Shown one piece after another: positions 10,929 to 21,869 of a DNA stretch of 64,000 bases. Made by a program: the position numbers and the translations under genes. The notes beneath the pieces were generated by a model that was not told where the DNA came from, ran no database searches, and was given only the letters and a program-made list of their open reading frames with translations. The stretch comes from Exophiala sp. HKRS030. Taxonomy: Eukaryota > Ascomycota > Eurotiomycetes > Chaetothyriales > Herpotrichiellaceae. The stretch's first letter is position 1. Each line of letters begins with the position of its first letter. The stretch is from positions 65,665-129,664 of the forward strand of contig JAHWDD010000003.1 in assembly GCA_023897205.1 (NCBI GenBank), in the 5' to 3' direction.

Positions 10929-12702
10929 ATGCCTCTTATTGAAGATGCGATCACCTACGCGGCAGCTGACATTCCTGACTACCCCCAGGCCACTTCTCAG
11001 CTTCTCAAGATCATTCACGTTGGTGCTGGCGCCTCTGGTCTTCTCTTCGCACACAAGGCAGAGAAATACCTGGAGAACTATACACTCATCTGCTACGAAA
11101 AGAATGACACCATTGGTGGCACCTGGTATGAGAACAGATACCCAGGCTGTGCATGTGATATCCCTGCCCACACATACACATTCCCCTTCGAACCTAATAC
11201 GGAATGGAGCGGCTATTACAGCTACAGCAACGAAATTCAGACATACTTGGTCAATTTCGCGCGCAAATACAACGCGGAGAAGTACATTACCCTGAATACC
11301 GAAGTCTTGGCTGCGACCTGGGACGAACAAGTCGGGCAGTGGAAGGTCGATCTTCAGCACTCGGACGGATCCACTTCCACTGATACTTGCGATGTTCTTG
11401 TCAACGGCTCAGGCGTATTTAATAAATGGAAATGGCCGGCCATTGAAGGTTTACATGACTTTGTAGGAACGCTGGCTCACTCAGCTGCCTGGGATACCTC
11501 GATCGATTGGACGAACAAAACTGTCGCTGTTATTGGAACCGGATCGAGCTCGATTCAAATGGTACCTAAGTTCACCGCCACAGCTAAGCACGTTACCGTC
11601 TTCATTCGCAATCAGACATATATTGGACCCCAGCTCGGTTCAAACATTTCGAATAAGGATGCCGACCCTGAAGCTATGGATCCCAAAGCAGCCGGCAAGC
11701 ATTCCTATACGGAGAAGGAGAAGCAAAAGTTTCGGGACGATCCTGTCTATCACCTTGAATACCGACGAAAAGTTGAGCGATCCGTGGTGAGCGGTTTTCG
11801 AATGTTTTATCGGGGATCCGAGCTAAGTCTCACTGCGAAGAAGGCAATGCAAGCAGATATGGCCAAGAAGCTTGGGGATCGCGATGACCTTAAGAAGCAT
11901 TTCATTCCTGAATGGAGTCCTGGATGTCGACGGTTAACGCCGGGAGAAGGGTACCTCGAAGCCCTCGTCAGTCCCAATGTTACCTGTGTTTTCGACGATA
12001 TCATTAAGGTTAGCTCTGACGGCGTGATTACGCGTGACGGCACCGAACATCGAGTTGATATTCTTGCATGTGCAACCGGATTTGACGTTCAATACCTCCC
12101 ACATTTTACCGTCACTGGCACCAAAGGTCAGGTAATGCAGGACCAAAAGCAACCCAATGTATATGCCTCGATCGCCGCACCGGGTTTCCCCAACTACTTT
12201 GTCGTCAATGGCCCTCGTGGTAACTGGGGTCAAGGTTGCGTACTGCCTAGCCACGAGGTTCAAGTCGAATACATCGTTAAATGCTGTCGGAAGATGCAGC
12301 AGGATGGCATCCAGAGCTTGGAGCCTCGGCAACAGCCTACCACACAGTTGAACGCGTACATGGATGCATGGCACCAAAAGCACAGCGTATGGGCAGAGGA
12401 TTGTCGAAGCTGGTATAAGGTCAGTTTCTATTTACCTTACCTACTGCGTCTTAAATACTAATACAATATAGGATAACAAACCCAACGGACGAGTCTGGGT
12501 CTGGTCTGGTAGTCTATACCACTATTTGAAGTTTATGAAACATCCACGCTACGAGCATTATAAGATTAAGTACCGAAACCCCAACAATATTTGGGCATTC
12601 CTCGGTAACGGTCTCACCATTACTGAGTCCAAGTACGACATGAACGAGATGCCCGTCCCATACATCCGAAATAATGAGGATGAGGTTTGGGACATTGAAT
12701 AG
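10929..12702 (+). CDS. Baeyer-Villiger monooxygenase (flavin-dependent)
   Basis: Inserts oxygen next to a ketone carbonyl, giving an ester or lactone, using FAD and NADPH. Exons 10929-12419 and 12472-12702, with a 52-bp intron (GTCAGT...TAG), give 573 residues. The first Rossmann motif is HVGAGASG, followed by GGTWYENRYPGCACD. The family fingerprint FxGxxxHxxxW is present as FVGTLAHSAAW. The second dinucleotide motif is VIGTGSSSIQ, and LACATGFDVQY follows. I chose ATG 10929 (context ACCAACATGC, first residues MPLIEDA) because it gives a family-typical N-terminus; an in-frame ATG at 10716 would add 71 unrelated residues. There is no peroxisomal signal, so its product would reach the peroxisome after hydrolysis or CoA activation. 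Confidence 0.92.
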
Positions 12703-14109
12703 ACTGGAAGATCATAGAGACTGTACCGTACTTAGAGCTGACATGTGTCTGAGGGAAGATAGCTACCAATGAATCATTTGATAACTAGCTTTGTCCTGAA
12801 CGATGTTCCAAGACACTACCATTTCGTCGGTATCCAAAATAATACAAGCTGAGATACCTCAAAACGCTGCAGACTCAAAAAGGTGTGGTGGCCGTCAGCT
12901 ACAAAGGAGGTGACAGTTTGGTGCTCGGATGGGAGATCAAGCTTATGAGGGAGGTAGGGTCGTTCCTGTTCCTGAGAAGGGTATAGGTTGTATTGACTTG
13001 TAACAGCCAATCAACGGTTACTAGGAGACACCTTCATCATTTCCCAGTACAGTATTAATAAGGGAGGGGGTGCCTTCCGACAACACTGTATGACACACCG
13101 AATTAGGAGGGTGTAGTAAATCCGCTAATTTGCATTACACTGTTCTGTACTGTATAGAACTCGTCCTCAATGCGTATTCTCTGGACGGAAGTTAGTGGAA
13201 TATCGGAGCCCAAAAGAGGACCCTGAGCTCAGGTGAGAACCATAGCACATGGCAGAGCCGGAATGGGACACTTCTTAGGACCGTTTTCGCTGCAGGGAGA
13301 AGAGCTATGCAAAGGAGTAACTTGACCACAGCTTTCCTGCGTGATTCAGGAATTTCTCAGCGTCTTTTCGATCCCCCAACGAAATTGGATCTTTTACCTC
13401 GAGGATTGCTGCGGTAATTGCCAAAACGTCGGCTAACCACAGAGACATTAGCGCAATTTGGCTTTTGCGCTCCGCGTGCTCCCGTAGTTGCTCCCAGTAT
13501 CTTTTTCACATGCGACGGCATCATGTAATTCCGCTTCTCCCTTGGTCTGTATCTAAATGACTTTTGTTTCTTTCCGATGCTGTAATTCAGCCCATGCGAT
13601 TAGAAAATCAGAGTCGCCGATGTTTGACCATCACAGAGCACGAATTCAAGGGCAATGACAGCGATGAGTCAGAAATGGCGAAACTGTGCTCTTGCTCAAC
13701 GTGGGATGTCCCACGTTGAGGTGCCTCTGGAATTGCGTGATGCTCGGGGGAGATGAGCAATGGCGTAGAACGCTCTCTTCAGTCACAGCGCGCTCTTTGC
13801 TGTCCCATGCGGCAAGTCATTGACAAATTGATCCGGCTCTGCTGGCCTAAGCCCAGCTTTCTCAGTACTCGTACATCATTTGTGCCCCGATGATCGCGTC
13901 TTCTCAGAGTTTGTCAGCATGTGTCACATTTCGACCTGCTAAAGATACATGAATGTACTCCGTACCGATGCCGAAATGCATGTGTGTGCTCGTCCTTGAA
14001 TATACTAAAGTATCAATCAGGGATCGATACGGATCCATCCACTGAACCAATATACGCCCACCACCAGGTCACCAGTGAAGTCTCCATCACTTGTCAGAAC
14101 ACCTTCACA
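12703..14109. other. Intergenic, 1.4 kb, upstream of the permease
   Basis: There is no supportable gene on either strand. The one clear structure is a near-perfect inverted repeat at 13695-13720, listed separately. An open frame continuous with the permease begins at 13921 but looks like leader sequence. Confidence 0.5.
13695..13720. repeat. Perfect inverted repeat, 12-bp arms, 2-bp spacer
   Basis: The left arm is CTCAACGTGGGA, the spacer TG and the right arm TCCCACGTTGAG, its exact reverse complement. It lies about 390 bp upstream of the permease ATG. It could be an operator for a dimeric regulator or a cruciform-forming palindrome. Confidence 0.75.
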
Positions 14110-15843
14110 ATGCGTGACCTCGAAACGTCTCCCTTGTTATCACCCAGTCCGTCTACAGATGACTCGACCACGGCAATTGAGCGAAAGAGACGAGAAGCCG
14201 CTGTTGAACGCACGATCGAGAACGATGTACTCCCCGAGACAGCCACTTCTGGTCGCAATATCGGCTGGGCAAGTGCATATGTGCTTGTGATCTCAAGAGT
14301 GATTGGGAGTGGTATATTTGCGATGCCAGGTACAATTGTTCAGAATGTCGGCAGTCCTGGTCTGGCCTTGTCCCTATGGATTGTAGGAGCGTTGGTAGCA
14401 TGGGCAGGCCTAGCCATTGACATGGAATATGGATGCATGCTCCCTCGATCTGGCGGTATCAAGGTGTATCTGGAATACACGTACCGAAAGCCGAGGTTCC
14501 TGACGTCGACACTTGTGGCTGTCCAGGCCGTTCTGCTGGGCTTCACGGCGAGCAATTGCATCGTATTCGCGAAGTACGTCTTGTTTGCAGCCGGGATCGA
14601 GCCTGGGGATCTGAACACAAAATTACTTGCAGTTGGCCTTCTGACGTGGATCACTATCGTACATGGATGCTTCTACAAGACTGGCATATGGATACAAAAC
14701 ATACTTGGTTGGGTCAAGATAGTATTGATCGTCTTCATGATTCTGACGGGCGTCTTTGTGATCATCTTTCGACCAGAGACATCCCAGAACGAATCATCGG
14801 GCATCACCACAATTACTGACTGGAACGATCTTTGGGCAGGCTCGGTATGGGACTTTAATACTTTGTCTACTGCCTGCTTCAAGATCTTTTACTCGTACGC
14901 CGGGCTCAGCAACGTCAATAATGTTCTCAACGAGGTCAAGAACCCTGTTCGGACACTGAAGACGGTAGGCCCGATTGCTCTATTGACTGCTTGTGTCATG
15001 TATATCTTGGTCAACATCGCCTATCTCGCCGTGGTACCTCTGGAGGAGGTGAAGCGGAGCAGAGAATTGATTGCCGCTTTGTTCTTCGAGCGGGTTTTTG
15101 GCGCTGGCTTTGGCAACAAGTTCTTGCCGATCGGTATCGCCTTGAGTGCCGCCGGTAATGTCATGGTGGTGACTTTCAGTTTGGTATGTTTACCCACGAT
15201 CTATGTATGGTCTGGTCTGTATATGTGTCTAATTCACCCACCTTCCAGGCCCGTGTCAACCAGGAAGTCGCGCGGCAGGGTTTCTTGCCCTACGCTGAAG
15301 TTCTTGCTTCTTCGAAACCGTTCGGTTCGCCACTGGGAGGCCTCATAGTGCACTACATACCGTCAATCCTGGTGATTGTGCTACCTCCATCCGCAACGGT
15401 ATACTCTTTCATCGCAGATATTGAAGGGTATGCAGGCCAGTATTTCGCTTTTGCCGTTGCAGCAGGCCTGATTCTTTTGCGGTACCGAAAGCCTGACTTG
15501 CGGCGGCCGTTCAAAGCATGGGTACCTGCAGTTTGGCTACGGATTCTGCTCAGCGTCTCCTTGATCGTAGCACCACTCTTCCCTCCGAAGGGTGGTAAAT
15601 CCGACGTCAATTTCTTCTATGCGACATATGCGCTTGTGGGCTTGGCTATGTGAGTTTGAGACTCCGTCCTTCAGGAAGAACACACTGATGGCTGATTACT
15701 CTACTAGCCTCTTCTTTGGTATCTCATATTGGTTTGTCTGGACTATTGCATTACCACGTTGCAGGGGCTACGCACTCGAGGAAAAAGCCGATATCCTCGG
15801 CGATGGTACGACAATCACGAAGCTGACGCGCAAGGAACTATAA
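14110..15843 (+). CDS. Amino-acid permease, LAT/MUP type (methionine-permease-like)
   Basis: Integral plasma-membrane amino-acid transporter of the APC superfamily. Exons 14110-15183, 15249-15649 and 15708-15843 give 536 residues. A hydrophilic N-terminus is followed by about 12 hydrophobic segments. The first carries VISRVIGSGIFAMPGT, the unwound-helix GSGIF substrate-binding motif of the family. The segment ARVNQEVARQGFLPYAEVLAS, spliced across the first intron, and PSATVYSFIADIEGYAGQYF resemble fungal high-affinity methionine permeases of the Mup1 group. Both introns (65 and 58 bp) restore frame exactly. I chose the ATG at 14110 (CTTCACAATGCG) over an in-frame codon at 13921, because the protein from there begins like family members. 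Substrate specificity is inferred. Confidence 0.85.
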
Positions 15844-17318
15844 CCAGGCGCCTTTGGATTGATAGGCACTCATAGAAAGGCGTGAACACATGTTGTAGAT
15901 GCCGTGTCGTGCCTCAATTATTTCGACACAGCACACAGGTTGAAGGGCACGTCATTTCGTAACCTCCACTATCATTGGCGGATGAACATGTCTATATACC
16001 CTCCTCCATGACTTGCCCCACACATTGTATGTATGGTGCGTGATGTGGTACATATTGCGTGCTGTCTGACAAATCACGATGGCTGTGTGGCATTTTTCAC
16101 AGGTATGAGAGTGCGCACCTCCTCACTGTCGTTACCCGAGGACATCACCGGTCAAGTGTACTGTACCTACGATAACAACAACGTTCAAACAATGGCATCA
16201 GCAACAGTCCAGCAGCCTGGCGGGCATTCTACTTCATTTGAGCCTCTGACGGCTCAATTGAAAGGCATAGTTACCTCTCAGACCGAGAAGCACCACGTTT
16301 ATACATCTTTGAACTATTATGAAGACCCTGGTGGAAAGCCCCCCCACCCCCCTCAACCCATATCGATAAGCCTGAGACTTATGAAAGTCCCTACGAGCAA
16401 CTGAACGTGACTATTGTAGAGAGAAACAGAGGGTCTTTTCGGGTAGGCTGTGATTGGTTGATAAATGCGCGTGGGGTGTATGTGCCTCTTCTTCCAACAG
16501 AGGTAGGAGTAGCAAGTAGACAGACAATAAATCAAGACGAGTTTTGCGAATATGATCGCGCTGGTGCGCTCGCAGTGTGAGCGATGAGCGTACAATGGAG
16601 TTCTAGTTCCTCTATCGATCTGTCACCCTGTGAATGTCGCCGAGGCTCGTACGAGTGTCAGGCAGCAAGGGCGACTAAGCGGCGGATCCTGACAGGAGGT
16701 TACCAGTGAACGAGGATATTGATAAAGGTCAAAGAAGCGCTGCGAACGTCTCAGCGAAAGCCTTGGAAAGCTTTTAGTGCTTCGATGATAGCGAAGGATG
16801 GACTATGTGAAGGGCACTAGGCTGAGGTGCGGCCTGGCGGCTGCGATTACGCCATCCACGCTTCGATGGCACAACTTCACAAGCGCTGGCCCACTTTCCT
16901 AGAGATACTATACCGTCACTATCCTGTATATCCTGCTTTCCCAATATCGTTGACCATTTGCAGAAAGATCAATACAGGTCGATAGGCCAGCGGTGATGCC
17001 AATACTCCTTCCGTACCTTGCACTGTACGGCTGCAGGTCTGAATGAAGCTCCCACGCCTGTCAGCACCTTGAGCGAGATTTGTTCGTCTCCAAACGATGC
17101 TATTATGCCGATTCTAAAGATAGCTAGTCCAACGACAATACGATAGTGCGAGTATCCATATCACTAGCCGATCATCTGCTTGCGTGCTCGCGTTAACTTT
17201 TGAGGATGTTTTCTTGTGAGGGTTGAGAACCCGACCTACAGTAGGTACATAAACGCGAGAAGACCCAGTCAACTTCCAGGCCAACTGTACGCAACTTAAC
17301 TTCAGAAAGAGTATTGCC
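15844..17318. other. Intergenic, 1.5 kb, holding a gene relic
   Basis: Apart from the CmcJ/NvfI-like fragment at 16192-16425, I see no gene. The part from 16600 to 17318 has no recognisable coding or repeat content and includes the promoter of the arylsulfotransferase-family gene. Confidence 0.5.
16192..16425 (+). pseudogene. N-terminal relic of a CmcJ/NvfI-like (putative Fe(II)/2-oxoglutarate oxygenase or methyltransferase) gene
   Basis: From the ATG at 16192 the frame reads FEPLTAQLKGIVTSQTEK then VYTSLNYYEDPG, which resembles the N-terminus I recall for fungal CmcJ/NvfI-family proteins, many annotated as methyltransferases or GA4-desaturase-like. The match continues as DKPETYESPYEQLNVT, but in a different frame. 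The switch falls in a C-rich run near 16339-16352. After about 16425 similarity stops; the central and C-terminal domains are absent. It looks like a 5' fragment with a homopolymer frameshift. Family assignment is from memory of conserved words, not from a search. Confidence 0.55.
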
Positions 17319-19034
17319 ATGGGTCTGACGCAACTCATCATTCTTAGCCTGATCCAGGTCAGCTGGGCTACAGCTCTGCCCACCGGACAACAAACCTCTT
17401 CAACACCCCTTCTCTGCTCCACCGATTCTCGCCAGATTGCAGTGAATGCAAGCAACAACGCCACATGGCCATGGCAGACGTACAGGTCAAGTACCGCGCA
17501 GCCTCCAGCCCTACTTATAAACAAAACCGGTGATCCATTGTACGATGGTCTGATTATTTTCGCTACGGAGAACGGCGGCACCCCGGCAGCAGAGCAGGAA
17601 TCACCATACATCTTCAACGACGAGGGAGAATTAGTCTGGAGTGGTCCAGTCGACATTACATACAACGTGCGAATACAGACTCTGAACAGTGCACCTGTAT
17701 TGACATACTGGTCGGGACAGGGTACTGCTGGGGAGGCTGCGATCGCAGGCCACGGCTATGGGAAATTTATCATCCTCGACACTAGCTACAACGTTATACA
17801 CACAGTCTCCACTAACCTGAATATCACCCTCCCTCCTGGCGTGGTGACTAAATCAGCTCTCGACCTTCACGAGTCGTACATCACACCCCGGAATACATTA
17901 CTAGTGTCGGCATATAATACCACACCTGCTGACCTGTCGAGTATTGGTGGACCCAAGAACGGCTGGGTTCTGGACTCTCTCGCCGTTGAGCTAAACATCA
18001 CCACGGGTGAAGTCCTCTTCTCTTGGAGCTCACTCGATCACTTGCCCTTGAATAAAAGTAAGGAACCTCTGGGGCACTCCGGGTCTAATGCTACTGCGCC
18101 TTATGACTTCTTCCACATCAACGCCATTCAGCCGGTTGGAGACAATTATCTAATCAATAGTCGACACTACTGGGCCAGCTTCCTAGTAAATCCCAAAGGC
18201 AAGGTCCTCTGGGAGCTAAATGGGTACGACGGTGGGGATTTTGGCAACTTACCTGAGGGCGGAACTTTTGTGAGTTCACAGTACCTCTCATGGGCGTTTA
18301 TCAACTAACTTTTCCCCTCACAGTCATGGCAACATTTTGCTCGCCTGCAAGAGATAAACTCGTCCGCAGCTCTTATCCATTGGTTTGCAAACAATAACGC
18401 CTTGGCTTTGGACGCGCCCATACCCAGCACAGGTCTCACGTTGCAGGTGACGATCCCACCCAACAAAGCCTCACCTCCCAAGCTGATCACCAACTTCACA
18501 AATCCACAAAATCCGGTAGCTGCGTACTCACAGGGCAGCTTCTCATACTTGCCCAACGGCAACGGCTTCTTGGCCTATGGCTCCAATGCTGTCCTGGCTG
18601 AGTACGGCCCAGTTAGTGAAACCAACAGCACAGAGGGCCAAGTGCGCTGGTCAGCCCAATTAGGCTATGGCGAGTCACTATCAGTTTATCGCGGGTATAA
18701 ATCAGTCTGGCACGCCACTCCCTCTACGGAGCCGAGCCTGGTAGTGCTATCAGCTAAAGACGTGCAAAACGATGACCTTGCCCTATGCGCTGGTACGTCT
18801 ACCATGAGGGGCTTCGTGAGTTGGAACGGAGCCACGGACGTGACTGACTGGATTGTCTACACCGGCTCAAACAACACGACGCTAACAGCGGTCGGTCGAG
18901 TTAACAAGGCAGGCTTCGAAACCCAGTTCGCCATCCCGGCAGGTGCAGCTTTTGTACAAATTGGAGCAGTTGAGAACAACAGCAATTTTGTTGCCAGGAG
19001 ATCTAGTATTGTGAAGATTGGAGGTTCTTCCTGA
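17319..19034 (+). CDS. Secreted arylsulfotransferase-family protein (ASST, fungal type)
   Basis: The family is a beta-propeller related to arylsulfate sulfotransferases; the fungal role is not established. Exons 17319-18269 and 18324-19034, with a 54-bp intron (GTGAGT...CAG), give 553 residues. Residues 1-19 or so (MGLTQLIILSLIQVSWATA) are a clear signal peptide. Many Asn-X-Ser/Thr sites suggest glycosylation. SALDLHESYITPRNTLLVSA and DFFHINAIQPVGDNYLINSR, where ligand-facing histidines would lie, match the pattern of family members, as does SWQHFARLQEI right after the intron. The C-terminal part reads as a beta-rich domain. The sequence does not show whether the sulfotransferase residues are functional. 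Confidence 0.75.
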
Positions 19035-20365
19035 GCATCAGGGTGATAAAGTGGCAATGCTTCTTGCCACACACAGTGTGCCTACCACAATGCAAGAGCC
19101 CAGCGCAACTTGGCTGTTGTTTTATCATGGCTGATGAGCAGTTCAGGTCGATGCAGAGTCACAGCTTAACTAAGACAACACAAACCTGAGAAACCTGTCG
19201 CATCTATGCCGGCGCTGGTGCCGGCCGAAGATACCGCAGTCCAATTATCCTTTACCTTACATTGCGGTATTTGCCTTCTGCACTGCTTGCGGTACATGTA
19301 TGCTCCGTCCACTTCATTTGCTGGTCGAACACCACTCCCAGTACTCCATAGGTCCGCGGTAGTACTTCGGTCACCTAGACAAGCCTTCCATTTCGTGACG
19401 ACTTCAAACCCATCCGGCCCCTCCGCTTCTCTGCTTCTACATGTGGCATTGAATGCTGTCTTATCATAGCCACGTGTTTACGAAGTCACTCCTACGACTT
19501 ACAATAGCTAATATACAATACCAGGGTAGCATCCAGGACAAGGAAGGCCCATCGAGAGGGTTGGCAGTTCCTCTTACCTCTGCATCCAATTTTCTGGTTC
19601 CTATAATGAGTACCTGATCGCCACAGTGGGAGAGCTTCCAGGGGCATGTGTCGCTGAGAAGATGCATAAGTCCGGTCAAGGGAAGGAGGAGAAGGGGTTG
19701 TCAACAGACTGCAAAGCACTCTAATGCACCGCTATTCTGGTTTGAGATTTTGCTGGAGGTATGAGACGTTCAGAAGTCCAAAAAAGTTGGATTTGACGAA
19801 TGCAGGAGAGCTTCAAGGTTCACAGTCAAACGGGAGCTCGAAATTTAAAAGTCCTGATTGGCTGATGGCACCTTTGCCGCCACCACGAGCGCTCGAATCC
19901 GTAAGAAGGGTCGCCGCTTTTACTCGGTCTCAACGACAAGTTATCGCAGCGCATCATCCTCTACAAAGTTGGCACAAGATCAACTAGTTTGATGGACTAG
20001 TAGTTCAACCACTCTTATGAATGGTCGACTAGATGTCATCTTTCTCCTAAGAGCTCTCCCAAATGTCTTGTTAGGAGTCTAACCTGGACGAGGTGAACAA
20101 ACATCAAAGCATCAACTAACCATTTTCGGAAGCGGTGCCGCGTTTCTTACTAAAGCGAAACATCAACCACGATCAGCTCCTCTTATGGTTCACGCGGTAA
20201 CTCTTCGAGTGCCGAGGCATCTAGACATCCATGTAAGAAGGAAGTGTGTATATAACTCGACAGAAGCCCCGTCTTGGGTGGCCCTTTCGTCTCCGGCAAA
20301 CCTCCATGCCAGCGACACATGCACTCAATCGTACTCGTAACTTGGTCTCGCAAATCCAAAAGAGC
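19035..20365. other. Intergenic, 1.3 kb
   Basis: I see no supportable gene or repeat family. The GST reading frame is open upstream to 20246, but similarity begins at the ATG 20366. Confidence 0.5.
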
Positions 20366-21025
20366 ATGGCAGATCTTCATTTCTACTACGCCCCTGGAGC
20401 CTGTTCTCTGGCTTCACACATCCTTCTCCATGAAGCCGGAGTACCATTTACCACCACTCGTCTTTCCGTGAGACCGGCATTTCCGGATGACTACGCATAC
20501 ATCAACTCCAAGAAACGAGTGCCCGTGCTGTCTTTCAACGGAGACTTCATCACCGAGAACCCCGCTGTCATGCTAGCCGTTTCTCAACTTGTCCCCGAAA
20601 AGAACCTGATGGGGAAAACGGACCTCGACAAAGTCCGGGTGTTGGAATGGATGAATTGGCTGTCGGCGTCGGTGCACGGTCAAGCGTACGGAATGATCCT
20701 GCGGCCCTCGCGCTTCTCGGACCAGGAGAGCTTGCACCCTGGTATCCGCGAAAATGGCATGAAGACGCTACAGGATTGCTTTGCCCAGATTGAATCGTGG
20801 TTGGGGAAGAATAAACAACAGGGCGTAGGGTTTTACGCTTTGGGCGACGGACAGAACTTCAGTGCCGTTGATGGCTACCTCTATGTCTTCTACCGGTGGG
20901 CCATCAGCCTCAAGTTGGACATGCAAGCGCAATATTCTAGATACTCTACGTTGGTGAGGAAGTTGGAATCTCGTGATGCCGTCCAGCAGGCTTTGCAGGC
21001 TGAGGGGCTACAATCGGTCCTGTAA
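20366..21025 (+). CDS. Glutathione S-transferase-like protein
   Basis: A single exon of 219 residues, typical for cytosolic GSTs. The N-terminal thioredoxin-fold half begins DLHFYYAPGACSLASHILLHE, like bacterial-type (beta-class-related) GSTs, with the active-site Ser/Cys region in APGACS. KKRVPVLSFNGDFITENPA supplies the cis-proline and glutathione-contacting ENPA. The C-terminal half is alpha-helical and includes FSAVDGYLYVFYRW, the GST-C N-capping region. The ATG at 20366 is chosen because the motif starts four residues later; an upstream in-frame codon would add 40 unrelated residues. Likely roles are detoxification or a step in a neighbouring pathway; no substrate can be assigned. Confidence 0.85.
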   Translation: MADLHFYYAPGACSLASHILLHEAGVPFTTTRLSVRPAFPDDYAYINSKKRVPVLSFNGDFITENPAVMLAVSQLVPEKNLMGKTDLDKVRVLEWMNWLSASVHGQAYGMILRPSRFSDQESLHPGIRENGMKTLQDCFAQIESWLGKNKQQGVGFYALGDGQNFSAVDGYLYVFYRWAISLKLDMQAQYSRYSTLVRKLESRDAVQQALQAEGLQSVL

Positions 21026-21869
21026 GAGTTCATATCGGAGGGGAATTGTTTCCAGGCCATATTCTGGTATCGAACAACGCGGACGAGCAGATACTCAGTG
21101 ATAGGAATGAATCCTTGTGAGTGCTTGCCAAGGTCGTTTGGTATCTTCTTCGTCACGTGGGTATTTCACCCAACCAGTCCAACTCCATCTCATGCGCGGC
21201 CGACGCACAGCAACCGTATCAGTGTTGTTTCTGTCCTTCATGACCGCCGAGTACATTTTGACCACGTGTGCGACTTATCCAGCCACTCCGGTGGCCAAGA
21301 GGCTGCCATGCTGGTCAATGGATGCCTCTCGCCTCCGGGTGGGCCATGATTCTGGTGTCCCGCAGCTCCATGTCAACATCGCCCAGCTCGACCAGATTGG
21401 AACTGACTGGCTTTGGCTCGTGTGCCTGGTTGCACGTGCGGCCGACCATGCCAGACCCGACTTTTGCCCCTGGACTTCCAGCCACAGTTCAATGGCTACA
21501 CGAGATCGTGCCCTAGGTGGACGCAAAGTTTCTGTGGCTGGTGTTGCTTAGATGCCTACGAATGGCTACGGCCACGTGAAACGGCGCGGCCAAACGTCAC
21601 CATGTCTGCTTGCTAACTGCCTACATGTCGATACTGGAAAAAATTCGACATACTCGCAGGTATCAAGGCAGTGGCAACAAGAGCCCTTGAAATAGGTGGA
21701 ATCCGGAATCACAAGAGGCACATGGGGGCATAAATTGGGGTTTGCAAAGCAGCAACAATATGAGCTGACTATGCAGAAACACCCGGAGTTTATTACCATT
21801 TTTAAAGTACTGGCGTTACGTACACAGCTGCTTTTCCACGATGGCCCAGTCGACCTTACTTTCGCATTT
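21026..21869. other. Intergenic, GC-rich, several CACGTG words
   Basis: There is no supportable gene. CACGTG occurs near 21155, 21262, 21433 and 21574, which could be bHLH sites, but the stretch lies between two 3' ends, so a promoter role is doubtful. Confidence 0.4.

Noticed and set aside
16033..16191. In-frame extension upstream of the CmcJ/NvfI-like relic
   Set aside because: The extra 53 codons have no resemblance to the family, whose start matches the ATG at 16192.
21098..21600. Overlapping open frames in a GC-rich gap
   Set aside because: Open frames occur on both strands in several phases, as expected from base composition, and none shows a domain.
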